A stretch of DNA of 22,914 bases from Psychrobacillus sp040274765 (GTDB lineage: Bacteria; Bacillota; Bacilli; Bacillales_A; Planococcaceae), in the NCBI GenBank assembly GCA_040274765.1, contig JBEMAY010000052.1, positions 1 to 22,914 of the forward strand. The letters run 5' to 3'. The notes under the pieces were generated by a model. The model saw only the letters and a program-made list of their open reading frames with translations, had not been told where the DNA came from and searched no databases. Shown piece by piece: positions 1 through 5,224 of this stretch (position 1 is the stretch's first letter; each line of letters starts with the position of its first letter). Both the position numbers and the translations under genes were made by a program.

Positions 1-593
1 TATAATAATTGCGCTAATTGCTCAGGTGTTACATCATTAGTATAAAAACGTGGAACCTTTATGATGGGATTAAGCTGATCATCAGTTTCTTTTGCTAATT
101 TTTCAATTTCATTTAATAGAGATATGTCTTCTTTTCCGCCTTCAGTTTTGCTAAATTGCTCTTGTAACACGTTTAGCCTTTTACGTGAGGCAGTTCTTTT
201 CGCAGTTTCTTCTGCAATGATTGGAAGAAGCGTTTTACTTTGCTTCTTTATATAATCATTAATTGGATTTAAAAATAGATTAAATACTGCACTTTTTCTA
301 TTCGCAGGATCAAGAGCCATTACCGTGTATGTATTTAGCGGCTCAGTCCAATTATTTGTTAATTGAACTTCAAAATTCCCACTTATTATTGTTGAAAGTA
401 AGGCAATACTTGCCATTGCTGCTACGTCTTTGGGTGTTTGTGTTTCCTCAGCAACAGCATCTATATAATCACCCAGCCATTTTGGAAATACATTAGTATC
501 AAAAGTCGGTAAATTTGTATTTTCTATTTCAATTGGTCTTTCCCATTGCTCTCCTGCTGATGAAACTATAGAAATAATTTTTTCTGTATTCAT
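1..593 (-). CDS. DUF3987-like replication protein, N-terminal part (runs off the left edge)
   Basis: The reading frame starts with ATG at 593 and stays open for 197 codons to the window edge, so the C-terminal part is missing. The start reads MNTEKIISIVSSAGEQWERP. Visible pieces typical of DUF3987 (YfjI-like) proteins are a FPKWLGDYIDAVAEETQTP segment, an alanine-rich helix, and NPINDYIKKQSK followed by VPRFYTNDVTPEQLAQLL. In this family a P-loop helicase-like core normally follows; it would lie outside the window. The gene starts 4 bases after the stop of the primase-polymerase gene, so the two are probably co-transcribed and form a replication module. Family assignment is from memory of the N-terminal pattern and is moderately sure. 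Confidence 0.7.
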   Translation of the reverse strand, partial: MNTEKIISIVSSAGEQWERPIEIENTNLPTFDTNVFPKWLGDYIDAVAEETQTPKDVAAMASIALLSTIISGNFEVQLTNNWTEPLNTYTVMALDPANRKSAVFNLFLNPINDYIKKQSKTLLPIIAEETAKRTASRKRLNVLQEQFSKTEGGKEDISLLNEIEKLAKETDDQLNPIIKVPRFYTNDVTPEQLAQLL

Positions 594-597
594 TTCT

Positions 598-1452
598 TTA
601 TTTCCCCCACTTCCCGCTACGACGTTTAGCTTCCATTTTCGCTACGCTAGTTACAATATTCTCAAGCTCTTTTTGGGAAAGCGGAGGATTATTACGCTCA
701 TTCCACATTTCAACTATTCCACAAATTAATTCAATATCTAAGTACTTCCTAAATAAATAGCCTGTTAGCGATGTTGCATCAAAATTTCTATTCCCTTCTC
801 TTGTACCTTTAATAAGTTCTGCCCAATACATAGAAGGTCTCTTATTTAAAGCTGAATCCTTATTTTGCTTAGCAATATTTAGTAGCCAATTTGGTGCATT
901 AACTATAGGTACATCTAAAATATGACTATTAACTTCCCAGACATATTCCTTACCACTAATATGACTACTTGGAGCACCAAGAACATAGCCATCTTCTGCT
1001 CTAATATCTAAACCAGGTAAGAATTTTATTGAATTTTTTATTTCTACATTATTTTTGAAAAAATAATGAGTACCTCCAGAGCCTGTTAATTGCATAGGTG
1101 TAATAGGTAATTTCCCAAATTTACTTTCTAATTCTTTAAGAGTATCGTGACCATCTATAGTTTCATTCACATCTACATCAACTACAAATATGTCGCTTTT
1201 TGAGCCACAGGCTATTCCTATATTCGCATTCGGCCATTTAATCCACCAATTGATAATTTGCTCAATGTCTTTTGTAGCATCTTTTACTCCGTTTTTAGTT
1301 AATGGATGTTTCCCTACAGAACATACGCCTTTCTGGCCACAACTACACGTATTGTTTTCTATCCAATGCAATGGTATAACAGAAAAATTAAACTTAGTTA
1401 CATAGGCTAATGCACTTTTTAATAATTTTGGGTAATTACTATGTACAAACAT
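598..1452 (-). CDS. Bifunctional DNA primase/polymerase (Prim-Pol) with C-terminal PriCT-like domain
   Basis: This 284-residue protein has the archaeo-eukaryotic primase fold found in plasmid, phage and satellite replication proteins. The N-terminal part carries C36, C38, C44 and H49, a possible metal-binding cluster, followed by GVKDAT and the WPNANIGIACG motif. The catalytic acidic pair is D92 and D94 in VVDVDV. SGGTHYFF (H129) and LDIRAEDGYVLGAPSSH complete the nucleotide-binding site. Residues about 215 to 275 (EGNRNFDATSLTGYLFRK to NPPLSQKELENIVTSV) fit the PriCT-1 domain. The start is supported by an AGGAGA ribosome binding site. Presumed role: priming replication of the element together with the downstream DUF3987 protein. 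There is no helicase domain in this chain, so primase and putative helicase are split into two genes. Confidence 0.9.
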   Translation of the reverse strand: MFVHSNYPKLLKSALAYVTKFNFSVIPLHWIENNTCSCGQKGVCSVGKHPLTKNGVKDATKDIEQIINWWIKWPNANIGIACGSKSDIFVVDVDVNETIDGHDTLKELESKFGKLPITPMQLTGSGGTHYFFKNNVEIKNSIKFLPGLDIRAEDGYVLGAPSSHISGKEYVWEVNSHILDVPIVNAPNWLLNIAKQNKDSALNKRPSMYWAELIKGTREGNRNFDATSLTGYLFRKYLDIELICGIVEMWNERNNPPLSQKELENIVTSVAKMEAKRRSGKWGK

Positions 1453-1477
1453 AAACTATCTCCTATTATTTTTATTT

Positions 1478-1490
1478 CACTTGCCCCCGC
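1478..1490. repeat. 13-bp direct repeat, copy 1
   Basis: The sequence CACTTGCCCCCGC stands between the HTH gene and the primase-polymerase gene and occurs again at 2714 to 2726 in front of the integrase gene. It is conspicuously GC-rich in an AT-rich element. Function unknown. Confidence 0.5.
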
Positions 1491-1495
1491 TGTGA

Positions 1496-1765
1496 TCAAA
1501 AACTATGTTTATATAAAAAACTATCAATTTCTTTTTTGGATACTCTTTTGATTCCTTCTATTTCACAAATAACTAAACCTAGAGCACGAAACTTAATAAA
1601 AGTGTTATAACTAACTCCCGCATAAGATGCTCCCTCTTTTAAAGACATCCATTCTTTATTTTTCATCCATTTTTGCTCTTCTGCTTTGGCTTCTAAAGTT
1701 GCCTTTACAACAATTTCTTTCAACTGTTGTTCTAGTTCGGCTAATACATCTAATTCAAGTTTCAT
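1496..1765 (-). CDS. Excisionase-like helix-turn-helix protein
   Basis: This is a small protein of 89 residues. The N-terminal half (about residues 5 to 38) is rich in E, K and A and looks helical. The C-terminal half (about 40 to 86) reads MSLKEGASYAGVSYNTFIKFRALGLV followed by a wing and KRVSKKEIDSFL, the pattern of the excisionase/MerR-like HTH_17 family. It is the first gene divergent from the repressor, the usual place for an excisionase or early activator in phages and satellites. Inferred role: directing the integrase towards excision, or regulating the replication genes that follow. The ribosome binding site (GAGGGG about 11 bases before ATG) is loosely spaced. It is not possible to separate Xis from a regulator by sequence alone. 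Confidence 0.75.
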   Translation of the reverse strand: MKLELDVLAELEQQLKEIVVKATLEAKAEEQKWMKNKEWMSLKEGASYAGVSYNTFIKFRALGLVICEIEGIKRVSKKEIDSFLYKHSF

Positions 1766-1889
1766 TTCTTTAACATCCCCTCATTAATTTTCTAAATGTC
1801 TCTTTAAGTTACAAATAATAAGCTTCAAACATGACACACAAAGAAACTTTTTGAACTTATATGACATATTACATGATACAAAAGGAAAC

Positions 1890-1932
1890 AGTCAACATAA
1901 AACGTGACTTTTTTTGAAACAGAATGTAAAAT
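1890..1932 (+). promoter_or_regulatory. Repressor-gene promoter with overlapping inverted repeat
   Basis: A sigma-A-like promoter precedes the repressor gene: -35 GTGACT (1904 to 1909), a 17-base spacer, and -10 TAAAAT (1927 to 1932). The -35 box is the right arm of an inverted repeat AGTCA (1890 to 1894) and TGACT (1905 to 1909), as expected for autoregulation. Three similar octamers on the other side (ATGACACA at 1831, ATGACATA at 1861, ATGATACA at 1873) may be further operator half-sites for the leftward promoter. This is a reading of sequence only. Confidence 0.45.
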
Positions 1933-1962
1933 TATAAACATAATAAATATGGGAGGGTTTTT

Positions 1963-2691
1963 ATGAGTAACTCATTAGGTCAGAAGATAAAAGAAATTCG
2001 TCTTAAAAAGGGATTGAATATGGAGGATTTCGGTAAGTTGATAAATAATGCAAATAAGAGTCTTGTTTCTAAATGGGAAAATGATAAAAGTGTACCGGGA
2101 ATAGAGAGATTGCACCTAATTTCAAATATAGGAGAAATTCCCTTTGAAGAATTAATAGAATCTCAACAAATTACTACTTCTTTAAAGGAAATAAGAGATA
2201 TTGCTGATAATCTTGATTCTTCTATTTTCTATATAAATCTTTTAACAAAATTTCTTCATTCGTTTGATAGCATACTCTATCATTTCAATATTTCAGAAGA
2301 TTTAAAAACTCATGATATAGAAGAATTTCATACCCAATTAAGTGATATAAACAAACAATTGCAACTAAATAAATATGAGTTTTATCAAATTATAGAGGCT
2401 ATTAAGGCTGCCCATTCATTTATCAATCAAGTTACCTTACGAAATAATGCAACAACTATGGATATTAATATGTCTAAGCCAGAATATACGCAACTATTAA
2501 TTCCCGGATTCGAAGAATATACTGCTGAGGAAGAAGAAACAGATTTGAAAGTGAAAGTAGATGTATCTTATAATATGGATTTAGAAGAGGTATTTAGTTC
2601 TAATACTAAATTAATATTAAATAATAAACCTTTATCAATTAATGAAAAACATAGAGCATTACAAATACTGAAATTAGTCTATGCAAATTAA
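1963..2691 (+). CDS. Cro/CI-type transcriptional repressor of the element
   Basis: This 242-residue protein has an XRE-type helix-turn-helix in residues about 6 to 62 (LGQKIKEIRLKKGLNMEDFG to LVSKWENDKSVPGIERL). The C-terminal 180 residues are acidic, helical in appearance and not recognised; no LexA-type protease motif or ImmA-like zinc site is seen. In phage-inducible islands the Stl-type master repressor has this design, with an N-terminal HTH and a variable C-terminal part that senses a helper-phage protein. Here it is divergent from the excisionase-like gene and co-oriented with the integrase gene 60 bases downstream, which fits such a role. That comparison is inference from layout. The start has a clear GGGAGGG site. 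Confidence 0.85.
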   Translation: MSNSLGQKIKEIRLKKGLNMEDFGKLINNANKSLVSKWENDKSVPGIERLHLISNIGEIPFEELIESQQITTSLKEIRDIADNLDSSIFYINLLTKFLHSFDSILYHFNISEDLKTHDIEEFHTQLSDINKQLQLNKYEFYQIIEAIKAAHSFINQVTLRNNATTMDINMSKPEYTQLLIPGFEEYTAEEEETDLKVKVDVSYNMDLEEVFSSNTKLILNNKPLSINEKHRALQILKLVYAN

Positions 2692-2713
2692 ACTATACGA
2701 CTTCCTAAGTATA

Positions 2714-2729
2714 CACTTGCCCCCGCAAG
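2714..2729. repeat. 13-bp direct repeat, copy 2, within a small hairpin
   Basis: CACTTGCCCCCGC at 2714 to 2726 repeats the motif of 1478 to 1490. Here it extends into a small perfect hairpin, CTTGC and GCAAG (2716 to 2729) with a CCCC loop, placed between the repressor and integrase genes, 22 bases before the integrase start. It may influence integrase translation or bind an element-encoded protein; no T-tract follows, so it is not a normal terminator. Confidence 0.5.
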
Positions 2730-2751
2730 CGACTAAAAGGAGACGTAATAC

Positions 2752-3897
2752 ATGACATCTATAAAAACTTATAAAAAAGATGGGAAAGTCTTTTATATGT
2801 TTCAAATTTATGTTGGAACAGATCAATTGACTGGGAAACGTATTAAAACAACAAGAAGAGGCTTCACTACAAAAAAAGAAGCCCAACTTGCTTCAGCCCG
2901 ACTGCAAATTGAGATTGATAAAGGCGAATTCCGCAAAAAATCTGTGGATACATTCAATGATATTTATAATCTGTGGGTTGAACAGTATAAGAATACAGTT
3001 CAAGAAAGTACTTTTGTCAAGACAAAGGGTATCTTCAAAAATCATATTTTACCGGCTTTAGGTGAATACAAAATTGAGAAGATTAATGTTCAATTATGTC
3101 AAAAGCATGTTAATGAGTGGTTTAATAAACTTAAAAAATTCCGTTCTACTAAGTCTTATGCTTCTAAAATATTTGAATACGCTATTACTTTAGGAATCAT
3201 TACCGATAACCCACTAAAACGAGTAACAATGCCTAAAAATATTGTGCAACCAGTAGAAACTGAAGTAATTAATTACTATACAAAAGAACAGCTTATACAG
3301 TTCTTAAAATGCCTGGAAAACGAGAAAAATATTAAAGCATATACTTTATTTAGATTATTAGCTTTTAGTGGGATGCGAAAAGGAGAGGCCTTGGCCTTAA
3401 CGTGGGATGATATAAATTTTAAAGAAGGAGAAATTCGAATCAACAAAGCTTTATCCCGTGGTGAGGAAAATCGCTTATATGTAAAGACGACTAAAACAAA
3501 ATCATCAATTCGTACCATTAAAATAGATAAAATTACGATGGATATTTTACAGGAGTGGAAAAAGCAACAGAAGCTGGACTTTTTAGTCATAGGCTACAAT
3601 ACTTTGCAACATAAGCAACTTGTATTCAGTAACGAACGTAATGAGTATCTTCAGCCAACAAAAACACGTAAATGGATGCTACAAGTCCAAAAAAAGTATG
3701 ACTTAGTGAAAATTACGACTCATGGATTGCGTCACACTCATTGTAGTTTGCTATTTGAAGCTGGTGTGAGTATTAAGGAAGTTCAGGATCGATTAGGGCA
3801 TAGTGACATACAAACTACTTTGAATATCTATACACACGTGACAGAAAAAGCTAAAGAAGTTGTTGCTGAAAAGTTTGCAAAGTATATGGATTATTAA
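2752..3897 (+). CDS. int: Tyrosine recombinase (phage-type integrase)
   Basis: This 381-residue protein catalyses site-specific integration and, with an excisionase, excision of the element. Residues 1 to about 50 (YKKDGKVFYMFQIYVG, then RIKTTRRGFTTKKEA) form the AP2-like arm-binding domain. Residues about 65 to 155 form the SAM-like core-binding domain. The catalytic domain follows with R209 (FSGMRKGE), H324 and R327 (HGLRHTH), H350 (LGHSD) and the nucleophile Y360 (IYTHV), so all key residues I can check are intact. Length is normal for the Tn916/phage Int family. The start is set by AAAAGGAG nine bases upstream. It points at ssrA, whose 3' end is only 127 bases past its stop, naming ssrA as the attachment gene. 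It is convergent with ssrA. Confidence 0.96.
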   Translation: MTSIKTYKKDGKVFYMFQIYVGTDQLTGKRIKTTRRGFTTKKEAQLASARLQIEIDKGEFRKKSVDTFNDIYNLWVEQYKNTVQESTFVKTKGIFKNHILPALGEYKIEKINVQLCQKHVNEWFNKLKKFRSTKSYASKIFEYAITLGIITDNPLKRVTMPKNIVQPVETEVINYYTKEQLIQFLKCLENEKNIKAYTLFRLLAFSGMRKGEALALTWDDINFKEGEIRINKALSRGEENRLYVKTTKTKSSIRTIKIDKITMDILQEWKKQQKLDFLVIGYNTLQHKQLVFSNERNEYLQPTKTRKWMLQVQKKYDLVKITTHGLRHTHCSLLFEAGVSIKEVQDRLGHSDIQTTLNIYTHVTEKAKEVVAEKFAKYMDY

Positions 3898-3904
3898 CTC
3901 AAAA

Positions 3905-4020
3905 AAATGCCATATTAAATGCCATTGAATGAAATTAAGTGATACTGCATGAAATATCGCAAAAAGAAAAAGCCTTGTAAATCAAGGCTTCTATCACTGT
4001 TTGAAATCCTATGAATTTCA
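3905..4020. other. Candidate attachment region (attL/attR) with arm- and core-like repeats
   Basis: Between the integrase stop and ssrA lie a direct repeat AAATGCCAT (3905 to 3913 and 3917 to 3925, 12 bases apart) and TGAAAT-type repeats near 3930 and 3950. There is also an inverted repeat TGAAAT (4002 to 4007) and ATTTCA (4015 to 4020) with a 7-base centre CCTATGA. Inverted core sites around a 7-base overlap are typical of tyrosine recombinases. The assignment is inferred; the crossover could instead lie inside the ssrA 3' end. Confidence 0.4.
3960..3990 (-). terminator. Rho-independent terminator after ssrA
   Basis: On the minus strand the arms AAGCCTTG and CAAGGCTT (3970 to 3977 and 3983 to 3990, five-base loop) are followed by TTTTCTTTTT. 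It stands 35 bases beyond the ssrA 3' end. If the recombination core lies at 4002 to 4020, this terminator belongs to the element and not to the original chromosome. Confidence 0.85.
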
Positions 4021-4024
4021 TTTA

Positions 4025-4376
4025 TGGAGACGGCGGGATTTGAACCCGCGTCCAGAAACTCTAACACTTAAGCTTCTACGCGTGTATCTTACCTATTTGA
4101 AGTTTCGCGTAGCATTATGCCGATAAGCGGGCGTCCTGTACGCTAACTTGGAAATCTCTTGCTGACAGCTCAAGTGGCACTGCCAACCGTATCCCACTAA
4201 GAGTGAGCTCTACCTAGCCACATGGGCGATGGATAGATAAAGCAGATCCGAGCTTACGCTGCGAATGCTAAGTTGTTGTTTGTTTTGCCTGTTATTATAA
4301 GGTCCGTTTTTACAGAGCCGAGCCTCTGACGCGCAACTCAAGCTTAGACTATCCCTGTCGAATCCATAACGTCCCC
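4025..4376 (-). ncRNA. ssrA: tmRNA (transfer-messenger RNA)
   Basis: The 5' end GGGGACGTTATGGATTCGAC (from 4376) and the 3' end with T-arm GCGGGTTCAAATCCCGC and CGTCTCCA (to 4025) are diagnostic. GGGGACG pairs with CGTCTCC to form the acceptor stem, with one G-U pair. Length is about 352 nt, normal for Bacillales. With SmpB the alanine-charged RNA enters stalled ribosomes and tags the nascent protein for proteolysis; the tag frame is at 4254 to 4289. The RNA runs downstream of smpB in the same direction, but has its own promoter. After the discriminator A the genome reads TAAA rather than CCA, so the CCA tail must be added by the CCA-adding enzyme. That may result from integration of the neighbouring element. 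Confidence 0.97.
4254..4289 (-). other. ssrA: tmRNA tag reading frame
   Basis: The resume codon is taken as GGC, and the frame reads GKTNNNLAFAA followed by TAA. With the alanine carried by tmRNA the tag is AGKTNNNLAFAA, ending in the small hydrophobic residues recognised by ClpXP-type proteases. It is shorter than the Bacillus subtilis tag and closer in form to the staphylococcal tag with its NNN core. Confidence 0.9.
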
Positions 4377-4385
4377 GTTTATGGA

Positions 4386-4414
4386 ATAATGTAAGCTTTT
4401 CAGACTGTTGACAA
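4386..4414 (-). promoter_or_regulatory. ssrA promoter
   Basis: On the minus strand -35 TTGTCA (4414 to 4409), a 17-base spacer and -10 CATTAT (4391 to 4386) lie about nine bases before the mature tmRNA 5' end. Spacing is ideal for sigma-A, so ssrA can be transcribed independently of smpB. Confidence 0.75.
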
Positions 4415-4434
4415 ACGCTTTCATTCTTCGTTGC

Positions 4435-4582
4435 TTGCACTTCGTTGTCAGCTCATGAACCTAAGTTCAATTCGCTTCCACCTCGTGCAACTCGCGGGCC
4501 CACAGGATGTGGGTCATGAGTCCGTTGCGACAGGACGTCGCGGTAACGGAATCCTCGACTGACAAGCGTTTTCAAGTCAGTC
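4435..4582. other. Densely folded intergenic stretch between ssrA promoter and smpB
   Basis: The 291-base gap between the ssrA promoter and the smpB stop contains several inverted repeats and no gene. They are: TTGCAC 4435 with GTGCAA 4485; CTCATGA 4452 with TCATGAG 4514; TGAAC/GTTCA at 4456 to 4469; CCCAC-AGGAT-GTGGG at 4499 to 4513; an 11-pair hairpin at 4521 to 4550 (TCCGTT and AACGGA outside, GCGAC and GTCGC inside); and GACTGAC 4557 with GTCAGTC 4576. Two neighbouring hairpins share the heart ACAGGAYGT. The rest, to 4705, is AT-rich with no clear signal. It may be a processed 3' UTR of smpB, a small RNA or a repeat family. Confidence 0.5.
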
Positions 4583-4705
4583 TGAAGGTGCCACTTAGTT
4601 AAAAGGTTTGCATCTCAGTAAGAAGTTACAGTTATAACTATACATCAAATTAGGTCAAAATTCAAGTGGTACGTACTTCCACTATCCGGATAACGAGGAA
4701 GCTGC

Positions 4706-5173
4706 TTAGCGCTGGGCATCCTTGAATGCTCGCTCGATGTCGCGTTTTGCTTCTTTTTTCTTTAATGTGTCGCGTTTGTCGTAATCCTTTTTCCCTTTAC
4801 CGATGCCGATTAAGACTTTAGCGTAGCCGTTCTTTAAGTACATTTTGAGCGGTACGATTGTGAAGCCCTCACGCTTTGTTTCACCTATAAGAGAACTGAT
4901 TTGCTTCTTATGCAGCAATAGCTTGCGAGAACGCAGCGGATCGTGATTGAAGCGGTTTCCCTGCTCGTATGGGCTGATGTGCATGTTGGAGATCCATGCC
5001 TCGTTGTTGCGGATGCGTACGAATGCGTCCTTTAGCTGCACCTTCCCGTTACGAATGGATTTGATCTCGGTCCCTTGTAGGACGATACCTGCCTCGATTG
5101 TTTCCTCGATAAAATAGTCATGATTAGCCTTCTTGTTTTGTGCTAGTGGCTTGTCGTCATGCTTTTTTGCCAT
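4706..5173 (-). CDS. smpB: SsrA-binding protein SmpB
   Basis: SmpB binds tmRNA, mimics the anticodon arm and brings it to ribosomes stalled without a stop codon. The 155-residue protein shows the family signature in order: LAQNKKANHDYFIEETIEAG, IVLQGTEIKSIRNGKVQLKD, HISPYEQGNRFNHDPLRSRK, then PLKMYLKNGYAKV. It ends in the basic tail GKGKKDYDKRDTLKKKEAKR that folds in the ribosomal mRNA channel. The start at 5173 (MAKKHDDK) was chosen over an in-frame GTG three codons upstream because AGGGGTGA lies six bases before it and family members begin MAKG or similar. It follows rnr by 51 bases and precedes ssrA, the usual Bacillales order. Confidence 0.97.
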   Translation of the reverse strand: MAKKHDDKPLAQNKKANHDYFIEETIEAGIVLQGTEIKSIRNGKVQLKDAFVRIRNNEAWISNMHISPYEQGNRFNHDPLRSRKLLLHKKQISSLIGETKREGFTIVPLKMYLKNGYAKVLIGIGKGKKDYDKRDTLKKKEAKRDIERAFKDAQR

Positions 5174-5224
5174 TCTATTCACCCCTGTCTAAAGCTAGGT
5201 GGAGCGACCGAGGCCGCTCCCTCT

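Larger units (their letters stand above)
1..4020. mobile_element. Integrated element next to ssrA (right part only)
   Basis: Seen: a tyrosine integrase gene ends about 130 bases from the 3' end of the tmRNA gene. To its left lie a Cro/CI-type repressor in the same direction and, divergently, an excisionase-like HTH gene, a primase-polymerase gene and a partial DUF3987 gene. The block is clearly more AT-rich than the core genes to its right. Known: the 3' end of ssrA is a common target for tyrosine integrases, and int plus repressor opposed to xis, pri and rep is the layout of Gram-positive phage-inducible islands. Inferred: the element ends near 4020 and continues beyond base 1. It could also be a small ICE or prophage remnant, since no structural or conjugation genes are visible. 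Confidence 0.8.

Noticed and set aside
1190..1405. Plus-strand 71-codon frame
   Set aside because: Antisense to the primase-polymerase gene, with no start signal.
4210..4440. Minus-strand 76-codon frame
   Set aside because: It lies inside the tmRNA gene and its promoter; the RNA explains the sequence.
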